Positions 36,038 through 44,639 of a stretch of DNA of 64,000 nt are shown here, piece by piece. Made by a program: the position numbers and the translations under genes. Source of the DNA: Dethiosulfovibrio faecalis (lineage in GTDB: Bacteria > Synergistota > Synergistia > Synergistales > Dethiosulfovibrionaceae); NCBI RefSeq assembly GCF_021568795.1, contig NZ_JAKGUE010000007.1:1-64000 (forward strand), in the 5' to 3' direction. The notes beneath the pieces were generated by a model, which ran no database searches, was not told the DNA's origin, and saw only the letters and a program-made list of their open reading frames with translations. How positions within the stretch are numbered: the first letter of the stretch is position 1; the number at the start of each line of letters is the position of its first letter.

Positions 36038-37489
36038 TTAGAGGCCCATGGCGGATGTCATCTTGCGGAACACGTCGGTGTTGTCGTAGTAGCCGTTGAA
36101 GGTCTCCTGTCCAACCCCGACGGCGCTTACCGGAACCGGTACGCCTGTGTGGGCGTAGCTGGTCCAGGCCAAACCGGCCCTGCGGTTGAGAAGATGGGTC
36201 AGGGCTATTGAGAAGGGCTCGTAGCCTCCGTAGAGAAGGTAGGTCTCCTGGTCCTCGGACCTTTCCTCGGCTCCCTTCATGCTCTCGGCGAAGGCCTTCT
36301 TGAGCGAGTCGAGCTCCGATCCGGTAACGGCGTCCTGTCCCTTCAGGCTGAGGCCGAAGGCCTTCTCCACCTGGGGAAAGAAGGCCTCCAGGGATCCCTT
36401 GCCGCCGGTGGACTTCCTGTAGTCGGCCAGGACGAGGTCGAACGCCTCGTAGGACATCTTCTGTCCGTCCAGCTTGCCGAAGAAGGTGTCGTACTTGGTT
36501 CCTGCGAAGCCTATGGTGAGACCTCCGGTCTCGTGGTCTCCGGTCACCACCACCAGGGTGTCCTCGGGGTGGTCGTTGTAGAAGTCGAGGGCTACCTTGA
36601 CCGCTTCGTCGAAGGCTATGGTGTCGCCTATGGAGGAGACGGCGTCGTTGGCGTGGCAGGCCCAGTCTATCTTGCCGCCCTCGACCATCATGAAGAAGCC
36701 TTCGGGATTGTCCAGGAGCTCTATACCCTTGGCGGTGAAGTCGGCCAGGGAGATGGACCGGTCCGTCTCGTCCACGGCGTAGGGCATGGCCTTGCCGGAC
36801 CACAACACGGGGTTGATCGCCACGATCTTGCCGTCCTCTTTGGAGAGTTTCCGGAAGTCCTCGGTCGTCTCGGTTACCCTGTAGCCCGCCTTCTCTATGA
36901 TTCCCATGACGTCGGGCTGATCTCCCTTGGGACCCTTGGGTTTCTTGAAACCGCCTCCGGCGAAGTACTCGAAGCCGCTTTCGGGAAGCTGACGGGCCAG
37001 ATCGTAGTAGTCGTTGCGGGACTCGTTGTGGGAATAGAAACAGGCGGGGGTGGCGTGTTCTATGGACACGGACGATATGATACCGACCTTCATACCCCTC
37101 TTATGGGCCATCTCGGCGATGGTCTCGTGGGACTCCGTGCCGGTGGGGTTCATGGCTATGACCCCCGACTTGGTCTTGTTTCCCGTGGCCAGAGCCGTCC
37201 CGGCCGCCGCCGAGTCGGTTATGATCGAGTTGGTCGAGTAGGTGGTGCAGAACCCCTGGGCGGGAAGGGTGCTCATGGCCAGCTTGACTATTCCCGGTCT
37301 GGCGTCCTTGCCGGCCATGGAGGCCAGGTATATCTCCGCCGCGTTTCTCTGGGGCATGGCCATGCCGTCGCCTATCATCAAAAAGACGTACTTTGCCCTA
37401 TCGGCCCAGGCTCCTCCCGCCAGGACCGTCACCATTGCCGTCGCAAGGACGAACTTAGCTAAAAAGCGTCTCCCTCTCGTAAATGTCAC
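36038..37489 (-). CDS. phoA: alkaline phosphatase
   Basis: A 483-residue exported phosphatase that would free phosphate from organic esters in the periplasm. The signal peptide is about residues 1-29 (ending GGAWA). MIGDGM (Asp41) holds a metal, and the nucleophile is Ser93 in TDSAAAGTALATG. Other metal-site motifs are EGGKIDWACHAND, TGDHETGG and, near the end, SYAHTGVPVPV. The start is GTG with GAGGTGA upstream. It lies on the same strand as, and just behind, the zinc importer operon, which fits its need for zinc. Phosphate control is expected, but no clear Pho box was found. Confidence 0.92.
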   Translation of the reverse strand: MTFTRGRRFLAKFVLATAMVTVLAGGAWADRAKYVFLMIGDGMAMPQRNAAEIYLASMAGKDARPGIVKLAMSTLPAQGFCTTYSTNSIITDSAAAGTALATGNKTKSGVIAMNPTGTESHETIAEMAHKRGMKVGIISSVSIEHATPACFYSHNESRNDYYDLARQLPESGFEYFAGGGFKKPKGPKGDQPDVMGIIEKAGYRVTETTEDFRKLSKEDGKIVAINPVLWSGKAMPYAVDETDRSISLADFTAKGIELLDNPEGFFMMVEGGKIDWACHANDAVSSIGDTIAFDEAVKVALDFYNDHPEDTLVVVTGDHETGGLTIGFAGTKYDTFFGKLDGQKMSYEAFDLVLADYRKSTGGKGSLEAFFPQVEKAFGLSLKGQDAVTGSELDSLKKAFAESMKGAEERSEDQETYLLYGGYEPFSIALTHLLNRRAGLAWTSYAHTGVPVPVSAVGVGQETFNGYYDNTDVFRKMTSAMGL

Positions 37490-37504
37490 CGCGAATCACC
37501 TCTG

Positions 37505-37546
37505 AAAAAGAATGGGAACGGCCTCCTAGGAGGTCGTCCCCATTCT
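37505..37546 (-). terminator. terminator of the zinc importer operon
   Basis: A near-perfect 18-base stem spanning 37510-37545 (AGAATGGG...CCTCCT against its complement, one mismatch and one G-U pair), followed on the minus strand by TTCTTTTT. It separates znuB from phoA, although the phoA start is only 16 bases further on. Confidence 0.85.
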
Positions 37547-37574
37547 GTTCTCTCGACGTAACGATAGAGTTCCC

Positions 37575-38375
37575 TCAGCGTAACGATTTCATTCCATATG
37601 CCGCAAGGCAGCTCAGAGCGGCTATGAGGACTATGGCGGCCCCGGCGGTGACGTCGAATCGCACCGATAGCCACAGACCGGCCATGCAGAAGGTTCCAGC
37701 CGCCAGGGTGGATCGGACCATCATCGACGCCAGCGATCGGGAGCCCCTCTCGGTCAGAGCGGAAGGTATGGTGAAAAGGGCTATGACCAGTATCAGACCG
37801 ACCACCCTTATGACCGCTACTACCGCCAGGGAGGTCAGGACCGTCAGGATCCAGTCCAGCCTGCCGACCGGGATGCCTCTGGTGGCGGCGTAGGTTTCGT
37901 CGAAGAGAAAGGCCTCGATGGAGGAATAGCGAAAGATCGTCAGTCCGACAGACGCCAGGGCCAGACAGGCCATCACAGCCAGGTCGGAGGAGGACACGGT
38001 CAATATGCTTCCGAAGAGGTAACTGGTCAGCTCGGTTCCGTATCCCGGGGTCAGGTCGGTGAAGATTATCCCCACCGCCATACCTACCGCCCAGAGGATC
38101 CCCATGATCGAGTCGGATCTGTCCGGGGCCTTTCTGTTCAGATAGGTGGCGATTCCGGCCAGTATCAATGCGGCGCCGTAGACCCCCGCCCTTGGGGGCC
38201 ATCCCATGAACCACGCCAGGCCGAGTCCGCCGTAGGCGCCGTGGGCCACCCCTCCGGTGGTCATTACAGAACGCCTTATGACTGTGATAGGTCCCAGTAT
38301 CCCCGATACCAGGCTGGCCAGGACCGCCGCCGCCAGGGCGTTTCTCATGAACTCGTATTGCAGAAGATCAATCAT
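37575..38375 (-). CDS. znuB: zinc/manganese-type ABC transporter permease
   Basis: A 266-residue ABC-3 family permease with about eight hydrophobic helices. Family signatures include VIRRSVMTTGGVAHGAYGGLG near the N-terminus and VVAVIRVVGLILVIALFTIP in the second half. It overlaps the ATPase gene by 8 bases and is last in the znuA-znuC-znuB operon. The metal is taken as zinc from the His-rich binding protein; manganese cannot be excluded. Confidence 0.88.
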   Translation of the reverse strand: MIDLLQYEFMRNALAAAVLASLVSGILGPITVIRRSVMTTGGVAHGAYGGLGLAWFMGWPPRAGVYGAALILAGIATYLNRKAPDRSDSIMGILWAVGMAVGIIFTDLTPGYGTELTSYLFGSILTVSSSDLAVMACLALASVGLTIFRYSSIEAFLFDETYAATRGIPVGRLDWILTVLTSLAVVAVIRVVGLILVIALFTIPSALTERGSRSLASMMVRSTLAAGTFCMAGLWLSVRFDVTAGAAIVLIAALSCLAAYGMKSLR

Positions 38376-39102
38376 GGCGATGTTCCCCCAACACCCTGTG
38401 GGGAAGGCCGTGTCCTATTATCTCCACCGGACAGGAACAGCTGGCCTTGGAGAATAGCTCCTCGGTCAGCTCCCCTCCGCCATGGTAGTAGACGCTTCGG
38501 TCCACGCAGGCTACCGCGGAGGCACAGGCCGGTATTATCGAGTAGTCGTGGCTTACCACTATGACCGTTCGTCCCTTCGCTGCTTCGTTGAGGCTGTCGA
38601 AGATGGATTTTCTGGCGTCGGGGTCGACGCTGGCCAGAGGTTCGTCTAAAAGCAGGAGCTTGGGCTCGCTGGCCAGAGCTCTGGCTATGAGGGTCCTCTG
38701 TCTTTGCCCCTGGGACAGGGATCCGACCGGCCTGTCCGAAAGGGGGGTCAGGTCCATGGCTTCCATGGCCCGGTCGATCGAGTCGTCGTCTCCGGATCCG
38801 GCCCCCAGTCTGCCCATGGAGACCACCCTTCTTACCGTCACAGGCATGGAGAGGCTCTTCTCCACGTCCTGAGGGACGTAGCCCACCTCGGAGGTCCTGC
38901 CCGGAGGTTTGCCCAATACGTCGATTCTGCCCTCCGACGGGGAGAGAAGCCCGAGCATAAGCCGGAGGAGGGTGGACTTTCCCCCTCCGTTGGGGCCTAT
39001 CACCACAAGGAACTCCCCGGCGGGTACGGAGAAGGAGACCCGATCGAAGATCGGGGCCCCCTCGTATCCGAAGGAAACTCGGTCGAACTCTACGGAATTC
39101 AC
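38368..39102 (-). CDS. znuC: zinc ABC transporter ATPase
   Basis: A 244-residue ATPase. Walker A is GPNGGGKST, the signature is LSQGQRQRTLIARAL, Walker B is LLLLDEPLASVDP, and the H-loop is VIVVSHDYSI. The N-terminal EFDRVSFGYEGAPIF and the phrase VGYVPQDVE are typical of metal-type (ZnuC/MntB) ATPases. The GTG start overlaps the znuA stop by 4 bases (GTGA). Confidence 0.9.
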   Translation of the reverse strand: MNSVEFDRVSFGYEGAPIFDRVSFSVPAGEFLVVIGPNGGGKSTLLRLMLGLLSPSEGRIDVLGKPPGRTSEVGYVPQDVEKSLSMPVTVRRVVSMGRLGAGSGDDDSIDRAMEAMDLTPLSDRPVGSLSQGQRQRTLIARALASEPKLLLLDEPLASVDPDARKSIFDSLNEAAKGRTVIVVSHDYSIIPACASAVACVDRSVYYHGGGELTEELFSKASCSCPVEIIGHGLPHRVLGEHRHD

Positions 39103-39950
39103 CGCAGGGCCTTTCTGAGGGCCTTGGCGACCTTGCGGAGGTTGAAGTCCCAGTCCTCTGCGAGGGGGTCCATAGGTGCCACCTCGCCTTTGAGCGTCTC
39201 TGCCAGCGTCTTAGCTGCGGCGGTGGAGAACTGAGGCTGTACGAATATCGTGTCTATCCCCTCGTTCTTCGCCAGCTCGACCAGCCGTCCCAGCTCCGCC
39301 GGTTTGGGTTCCTTGCCCTCCAGCTCCACCGCCCTCTGTCTGAGTCCGTAGGCCCTGGCGAAGTAGCCCCAGGACGGGTGGAACACCATGAAGGACCTGC
39401 CCTTCAGGGGGGCGAGCTCCTGGGCCAGATGGCGGTCCAGATCAGCCAGCTCTGCGGCGAACTTTATGTAGTTGCTCATATAGACGTCGCTTCGAGGAGG
39501 GTCCGCCTCGGCCAGAGCCATGGCGATGGACCTGACCTGGAGCATTACCTCCGGCGGGGAGAGCCATATGTGGGGATCCAGTGCTCCGTGGTCGTGGTCG
39601 GCTCCCTCTATGGGGTAAAGCTTGACCCCTTGGTAGGTGGGGACCTCCTTGAGATCCGGCAGGGTCGCCAGCAGCCTGTCCTTCTGGGCTCTCTCGAAGG
39701 GAACGCCGATCGTGAACCAGAGTGAACAGCTGGACAGCTCGGCCATCTGGGAGGGCTTGGGCTCGTAGGTTGCAGGGCTTGCCCCTTTGGGAACCACGGT
39801 GGTCACGTCCACGTAGCTTCCCCCGATCTTCTCGACGAAGAATTTCTGAGGCAGTATGCTCACCGCCACGTGAAGAGTAGGACTTGCCAAGGCCGCTCCG
39901 GCGGTCAGACATAGGGCCGCCGTCAGGGACCATAGAAAAAATTTTCTCAT
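39099..39950 (-). CDS. znuA: zinc-binding periplasmic protein
   Basis: A 283-residue cluster A-I metal-binding protein. The signal peptide is residues 1-22 (ending AALA). A short His-rich loop DHDHG and the following DPHIWLSPPE are as in ZnuA; further metal-site stretches are VFHPSWGYFARAYG and TIFVQPQFST. The His loop favours zinc. AAAGGAGAG lies before the ATG, and the promoter (39988-40016) overlaps the end of the chemoreceptor-fusion gene. No clear Zur site was recognised. Confidence 0.9.
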   Translation of the reverse strand: MRKFFLWSLTAALCLTAGAALASPTLHVAVSILPQKFFVEKIGGSYVDVTTVVPKGASPATYEPKPSQMAELSSCSLWFTIGVPFERAQKDRLLATLPDLKEVPTYQGVKLYPIEGADHDHGALDPHIWLSPPEVMLQVRSIAMALAEADPPRSDVYMSNYIKFAAELADLDRHLAQELAPLKGRSFMVFHPSWGYFARAYGLRQRAVELEGKEPKPAELGRLVELAKNEGIDTIFVQPQFSTAAAKTLAETLKGEVAPMDPLAEDWDFNLRKVAKALRKALR

Positions 39951-39987
39951 AGTTTGTATCTCTCCTTTCCCGATGGTGCAGCCCTTA

Positions 39988-40016
39988 AGTATAAGAAGGT
40001 GCTAACTTTTTTGCAA
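39988..40016 (-). promoter_or_regulatory. promoter of the znu operon
   Basis: On the minus strand TTGCAA (40016-40011), a 17-base spacer and TATACT (39993-39988), 38 bases before the znuA start. The -35 box is inside the last codons of the preceding gene. Confidence 0.7.
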
Positions 40017-41732
40017 GCCCTTTCCGAACCAGCGGCGTTCCAGTTCGTCTCTCTTCTTCTCTATCACTTGGGCTATAAGGTCGTAAAGGTCCGAGGAGGT
40101 CGTCAGGGGCATGACCACCCCGTAGTTTTCCCGGTCCATCTGGGATCCCACCATGACGAGAGATGGGTCGTTAGAGCCGTACTGTAGAAAGACCGGTGTC
40201 TCGACTATGGCACCGTCGGCCTCGCCTTTTTTCACCGCCTGGAAGATGTCGTCCCAATTGTCCTTCTCAATTATGCTGCCGTCGGGGAACAGTTCCCGGG
40301 CCAGGTCGGCTCCTGTGAGTCCTCCGTGAACCGCCAGGGTCTTTCCCTTAAGGTCTCTCAGATGGGTAAGTCCTCTGTCCGAGGTGGACACGGCGCACTG
40401 GCCGCTGGCGAAGGAGAGGGGCGAGAACAGGACCTTTTCGCCTCTTTCGACGGTCTTGGTCACGGCGGACGCCATTATGTGGACATCCTCTCCCCAGAGG
40501 CCTCGGTCCAGTATTCCCGACCTGGTCCCGGCCTCGCCGTTTCCCTGGGGAACGGGCACTATCTCCAGGGGGACTCCTATCACCTCCGCTATCGCGTGGG
40601 ACAGATCGACGTCGAATCCCTTAGGGCTGCCGTGCAGATCGAAGTGGAACAGGCCGTAGTCGGTGTCCAACATGGCCACCTTGAGCCTGCCGTCGTCCAA
40701 TATCGATCTCACCGACGGATGTCCATTGAGGGGGAGTTCCTCTCTCTCCAGGTCTCGGGCGATGGGGCTCAGGTCCGAGGTCCTCTTCTCCAGGCATCTC
40801 ATTATGACCCGTTGTTCTCCTATGGCGGCGGCGAGAGACTCCACCCTGATCGATTCCTGGGTGACCACCGACGCGGTTTCCTGGAGGGATGCCACGAAGG
40901 TCTCCACCCCTTCGGCCTGGTCGTTCACGTTGGAGGACGCGGTCTCCAGGCTGTTTTGCACCTTGACCAGATCGTCCAGCATGGACTCCAGGTTGAGTCT
41001 GCTCTCTCTGGCCTGTTTTCCCGCCTCCGAGACGGACCGATCCGCCTCGGAGATCCTCTCCTGTCCCCTTTGGGCCAGTTCCTCTATGGAGTGGGCCAGA
41101 TCGCCGATCTGCTTGGCCGCCAGGGAGGATTCCTCCGCCAGCTTCCTAACCTCCTCCGCCACGACGGCGAAGCCTCTCCCGTGCTCTCCCGCTCTGGCGG
41201 CCTCTATGGCGGCGTTGAGGGCCAACAGATTGGTCTGGGTGGCGACCCCCGCTATGACGTTTACGAAACGGCCTATGTCTCCGCTGACGGAGACCATCTT
41301 CTCTATGGCCTCGCCCAGGGCCCTGGCGGTCGTCTCGACCCTTTCGTTGGCCTTCTCCGTGTCGACGGCGAGATCCCTGTTCTTCTCCGCCTTCTCCCTC
41401 ACGGAGGCACCTCCTTGGGCTATCTCCTTAAGTATCTCGGCGGAGCCGTGATGCAGTTCGCCTATTTTCGTTACCTCTTCGCTAAGTCGTCCCGTTATAC
41501 GGTCAAGGTCGCAGAGGGACTCGGCGATCCCGTCTGCGTGTTCTCCCACTTTGTCCATTGAACCGCTGCCGTCGGAGACCAGGGCCTCCAGGTCCTCCGA
41601 GAGGCCCTGAGCTCTTATGGAGAGGGACAGCCTCTCTATGGATCGGTCGTCTTCGGCGGGCCTCTCGATCGAAGGACGTCTTATCTCCGTTTTTCCGAAG
41701 AGGTCTAGCGGCATGAGTCCCCCTCTTTTCAT
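40002..41732 (-). CDS. chemoreceptor signalling domain fused to a C-terminal solute-binding domain
   Basis: A 576-residue protein with no transmembrane helix and no signal peptide. Residues about 60-330 form an MCP coiled-coil hairpin with the tip [21 protein letters not shown] near 160-180. Residues about 345-576 match the family 3 extracellular solute-binding fold (amino-acid type): [70 protein letters not shown]. That domain normally sits in the periplasm; here it should be cytoplasmic, sensing an internal solute. ATG 41732 overlaps the mgsA stop (ATGA) and has GGAGG 7 bases ahead. The domain order is rare, and the frame is intact. Confidence 0.88.
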   Translation of the reverse strand: MKRGGLMPLDLFGKTEIRRPSIERPAEDDRSIERLSLSIRAQGLSEDLEALVSDGSGSMDKVGEHADGIAESLCDLDRITGRLSEEVTKIGELHHGSAEILKEIAQGGASVREKAEKNRDLAVDTEKANERVETTARALGEAIEKMVSVSGDIGRFVNVIAGVATQTNLLALNAAIEAARAGEHGRGFAVVAEEVRKLAEESSLAAKQIGDLAHSIEELAQRGQERISEADRSVSEAGKQARESRLNLESMLDDLVKVQNSLETASSNVNDQAEGVETFVASLQETASVVTQESIRVESLAAAIGEQRVIMRCLEKRTSDLSPIARDLEREELPLNGHPSVRSILDDGRLKVAMLDTDYGLFHFDLHGSPKGFDVDLSHAIAEVIGVPLEIVPVPQGNGEAGTRSGILDRGLWGEDVHIMASAVTKTVERGEKVLFSPLSFASGQCAVSTSDRGLTHLRDLKGKTLAVHGGLTGADLARELFPDGSIIEKDNWDDIFQAVKKGEADGAIVETPVFLQYGSNDPSLVMVGSQMDRENYGVVMPLTTSSDLYDLIAQVIEKKRDELERRWFGKGLQKS

Positions 41733-42202
41733 CGTTCTTCCTCCTTCTGGTATTCCTCTATGATCGCCTCGTTTCGCGCCTGTTGATGGGCGTCGAAATC
41801 CCTGTGTTCGTTGTCGTATGGCAGGGATATCAGAGGCGAAGAGAATAGGAAGTCCGCCGAGGCCATGTTGCAGGCCATGGGGATGTTGTATAAGGTCGCT
41901 ATGCGTAGCAGTGCCTTTATGTCCGAATCGTGGGCCTGGGTGTTGAGCGGATCCCACAGAAAAACGATGGCGTCCAGTCTCTCGCAGGCTATTCTGGCTC
42001 CGAGCTGCTGATCTCCTCCGAGAGGTCCCGATTTCAGCTTGTCTATCGGAAGACCCAACGCCGCCTCCAGAAGGGCTCCGGTCGTTCCGGTGGAGCATAG
42101 CCGATGAGCCGTCAGCTGCTCCCTGTGTCTTTTAGCCCATCGTATCAGGTCCTTCTTCCTGCTGTCGTGGGCCACCAGGGCGATTTTCTTGACTGCTTCC
42201 AA
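41729..42202 (-). CDS. mgsA: methylglyoxal synthase
   Basis: A 157-residue enzyme that converts dihydroxyacetone phosphate to methylglyoxal and phosphate, a bypass used when sugar phosphates build up. Family motifs are intact: [10 protein letters not shown] at the start, STGTTG (phosphate binding), [28 protein letters not shown] and [15 protein letters not shown] start with AGGAGGGG upstream. Its stop overlaps the start of the chemoreceptor-fusion gene, so the two are made together. Confidence 0.95.
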   Translation of the reverse strand: MEAVKKIALVAHDSRKKDLIRWAKRHREQLTAHRLCSTGTTGALLEAALGLPIDKLKSGPLGGDQQLGARIACERLDAIVFLWDPLNTQAHDSDIKALLRIATLYNIPMACNMASADFLFSSPLISLPYDNEHRDFDAHQQARNEAIIEEYQKEEER

Positions 42203-42238
42203 GGGTATCCCCTCCTATATAGGTGATATTCCATCGAT

Positions 42239-42268
42239 ATTGTACCTCCATGAGGTTATAATCGTGAA
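42239..42268. promoter_or_regulatory. overlapping divergent promoters
   Basis: For mgsA (minus): TTCACG (42268-42263), an 18-base spacer, TACAAT (42244-42239). For the plus-strand operon: TATAAT (42257-42262), 37 bases before its ATG, without a clear -35. The two -10 boxes face each other 12 bases apart, so the promoters should exclude one another. Confidence 0.5.
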
Positions 42269-42299
42269 GATTGGTGCTTAAATCGGGAGGTGTTTTTTC

Positions 42300-43511
42300 A
42301 TGGAACGAGAGGTTTCCGTTTCTGTCCCATTCGAGATCGCCATGATCCCAGTGGCGACCTCCGTGGTGGAGAGGGCCTCCGAGGCCTTCGGCCTGGACCG
42401 TAGAGGACAGCTGGGACTCGCCTTGGCGGCGGAGGAGATACTGGCCTTCGCCGGTTCCTCCGGGGGGGGAGGAGCCATGGAGGTGGTCTGTTCCGACAGA
42501 GGGGTATCCATAAGGGTGGAATGCAGAGTCCCTCGGGAAAGGCTTCCCCTGGAGGCCTTCAACATGACCTCGAGATCGGACGATCCAGACAGGATGGGTC
42601 TGGTCCTGGCGGCGAGATCGGCCCACAGGATGGGGGTCTCCCTGGAGAAGGGGGATCTGGCGGTCATATCCTTCGAGAGGGAGAGGGAGTACAGGGAGGT
42701 CTCGGCGGAACCCCTCTATCCCGATCAAGACGAGCCGATGGAGATAGGGATCCCCAGGCCGGACGAGTGGCCTCATCTGGCGGCCCAGGTGGAGGAGCGT
42801 TACGGTCGCGGCGGAGATCTCAAAAAAGCGGGACTTATGGCCCGCTCCCTGGAGCTGGGTCTTATAGGGGCTCTGGTGGCCCGTTCCCCTAGAGGACGGC
42901 TGGGAGGGCTCGTCCTCTGGAGGCCCATGGGAAGGGTCATAGAGCTCAGAGGGCCGTTTTGTTTTTCGTCGGTGGGCAGAGAACTGGTCGAGGAGGCATT
43001 GAGGACCCTTGGCAAGAGCGACGCCATGGGCATAGTGGTCGATCGACCCGTTTCCGACGTGCCCGAGGGATATTTCGAGCCTCTTTCCTCGCCGGGAGGG
43101 GCCCTTTTTCGACAGCTCAGGGAGGACAACGGCGCCCTGATCTGGGTTCCGGACGACCTCCGTCCCTTCGTGGAGGACGGGGTGGACCGTCTGGAGCTCC
43201 CGAGGGATATCCGTTCGGCGGAGCGACGGGAAGGACTGGACGAAAAATCCCTTCTGGCCGTCTCCACCGAGGTGGACGGCTCTGCTGTGATAGAGCCTCT
43301 TTTGGCCGGTAACGACGTCGGAGAAAATCTCCTGGCCCATCTCTACGCCCTGACCGAGAGGGGCGTTCGGTCCGTGTCTTTTCATCTGGATCTGGGACGG
43401 CCCGACTTCGCCTATATGGCCCAAAGCGCGCTGGAAGCGGGCTTCATTCCCAAGGTCCTGATCCCCTGGGGAGGCAGGGGAGACCTGCTCGTTATGGAGG
43501 GTCCGAGGTGA
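42300..43511 (+). CDS. HATPase-fold (RsbW-like) protein with unknown C-terminal region
   Basis: A 403-residue protein. Residues 1-120 resemble the anti-sigma-factor type of HATPase fold: VPFEIAMIPVATSVVERASEAFGL, then an N-box-like LGLALAAEEILAF and a G-box-like DDPDRMGLVLAARSAHRM. Key Asn and Gly residues are poorly kept, so ATP binding is uncertain. Residues 140-403 are not firmly assignable; GRLGGLVLWRPMGRVIEL followed by a helix recalls a GNAT fold. The ATG has GGGAGG upstream. It is the first gene of a long operon, and its stop overlaps the next start (GTGA). It may regulate the operon or act as a partner switch. Confidence 0.6.
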   Translation: MEREVSVSVPFEIAMIPVATSVVERASEAFGLDRRGQLGLALAAEEILAFAGSSGGGGAMEVVCSDRGVSIRVECRVPRERLPLEAFNMTSRSDDPDRMGLVLAARSAHRMGVSLEKGDLAVISFEREREYREVSAEPLYPDQDEPMEIGIPRPDEWPHLAAQVEERYGRGGDLKKAGLMARSLELGLIGALVARSPRGRLGGLVLWRPMGRVIELRGPFCFSSVGRELVEEALRTLGKSDAMGIVVDRPVSDVPEGYFEPLSSPGGALFRQLREDNGALIWVPDDLRPFVEDGVDRLELPRDIRSAERREGLDEKSLLAVSTEVDGSAVIEPLLAGNDVGENLLAHLYALTERGVRSVSFHLDLGRPDFAYMAQSALEAGFIPKVLIPWGGRGDLLVMEGPR

Positions 43512-44623
43512 GGGTTCCCTTTCCCCCTATGGATCGGTTGGTCCCGGATCACGTCAGGGAATTCGAGGCCTATATACCCAGTCGTCCCGACGACGTCCTG
43601 TGTCGTCTGTACCGTTGCGAGAGGCTCCACAGGCTCAACAACAACGAAAATCCTCTGGGCCCCCCCGAGGCGGCGAGGAAAGTATTGGACGACTGGCCCC
43701 CTTCGGAGGCCTCGGTATATCCCAGCGGAGACGCCTATCACCTTCGCTGTCTTCTGGGAGAGAGGCTGGGTCTGGATCCGGACTGCTTCATCGTGGGCAA
43801 CGGTGCCAACGAGGTGATAGCCTTCGTCATCAAGGCCTTCTGTCAGGAGGGGGACAACATCGTCACGGCCGACAGAACCTTCGCCGTCTACGAGTGGGTG
43901 GCCCTGTTCTCCGGCTTCGAGGCGAGGGTGCTTCCTCTGAAGGACGATCGTTTCGACGGAGAGGCCATGCTCGCTGCGATGGACGAGAGAACCAAGGTCC
44001 TCTTCCTGTGCAATCCCAACAACCCCACCGGGACCTACTGGTCCGAGGACGAGCTCAGGTCCTTTCTGGACAGGGTGAACGGCCGTTGCATAGTCGTGGT
44101 GGACGAGGCCTACATGGAGTTCGTAGAGGCATCCGACTTTCCCAGGACAGTCTCCATGCTGGACGATTACCCCAACCTGGTGGTGTTTCGCACCTTCTCC
44201 AAGATGTACGGTCTGGCCGGGCTCCGCATCGGCTACCTGTTCGGCGACAGGAGGGTGGTGGACGACATCCGGAGGACCTGCGTTGTCTACTCGGTGAACG
44301 GTCCGGCACAGGTGGCGGCGATGGCTGCCCTGTCCGACGACGGACCCCATATAGAGGCCACCAGGAGGATGTGTCGCGAGGCCCGGGAATATCTCCTGGA
44401 GGAACTGTCCGACATGGGTCTGCCCCACACCGTGAGGGAGGGTAACTTCGCGGTTGCGTCACTTCCCATGAGTGATACCCTGGCGTACAGAAAACTGATG
44501 CGAAGGGGCATAATGATCCGTTCCATGACGGGCTTTCGTGCCCCCAATCAGATAAGGGTGACCCTTTCGACCTTGCCGGTGATGGAGGAGTTCGTGAGGG
44601 CTTTAAAGGGGATAATAACTTGA
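43508..44623 (+). CDS. HisC-like PLP aminotransferase
   Basis: A 371-residue class I/II aminotransferase of the histidinol-phosphate type. Motifs: LNNNENPLGPP near the N-terminus, NPNNPTGTYW, VVVDEAYMEF, and the PLP lysine Lys232 in FRTFSKMYGLAGLRIGYL. Closing arginine: NQIRVTLST. No other histidine-biosynthesis gene is near, and the operon partners (acyl carrier protein, molybdenum hydroxylase) suggest another amino substrate, so I do not assign hisC. GTG start, 4-base overlap with the gene before it. Confidence 0.85.
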   Translation: MRVPFPPMDRLVPDHVREFEAYIPSRPDDVLCRLYRCERLHRLNNNENPLGPPEAARKVLDDWPPSEASVYPSGDAYHLRCLLGERLGLDPDCFIVGNGANEVIAFVIKAFCQEGDNIVTADRTFAVYEWVALFSGFEARVLPLKDDRFDGEAMLAAMDERTKVLFLCNPNNPTGTYWSEDELRSFLDRVNGRCIVVVDEAYMEFVEASDFPRTVSMLDDYPNLVVFRTFSKMYGLAGLRIGYLFGDRRVVDDIRRTCVVYSVNGPAQVAAMAALSDDGPHIEATRRMCREAREYLLEELSDMGLPHTVREGNFAVASLPMSDTLAYRKLMRRGIMIRSMTGFRAPNQIRVTLSTLPVMEEFVRALKGIIT

Positions 44624-44639
44624 CGAGGAGGTGTATGGC

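Noticed and set aside
36533-37462. A 309-codon plus-strand frame opposite alkaline phosphatase
   Set aside because: It is antisense to well-conserved phosphatase motifs, and its Gly/Val/His-rich composition is not protein-like.
40326-41561. A 411-codon plus-strand frame opposite the chemoreceptor fusion
   Set aside because: The opposite strand encodes clear MCP and solute-binding motifs; this frame is antisense shadow of a G+C-rich gene.
43508-44623. Assignment as hisC of histidine biosynthesis
   Set aside because: The family fits, but no other his gene is near and the operon partners point to another pathway, so only a HisC-like name is used.
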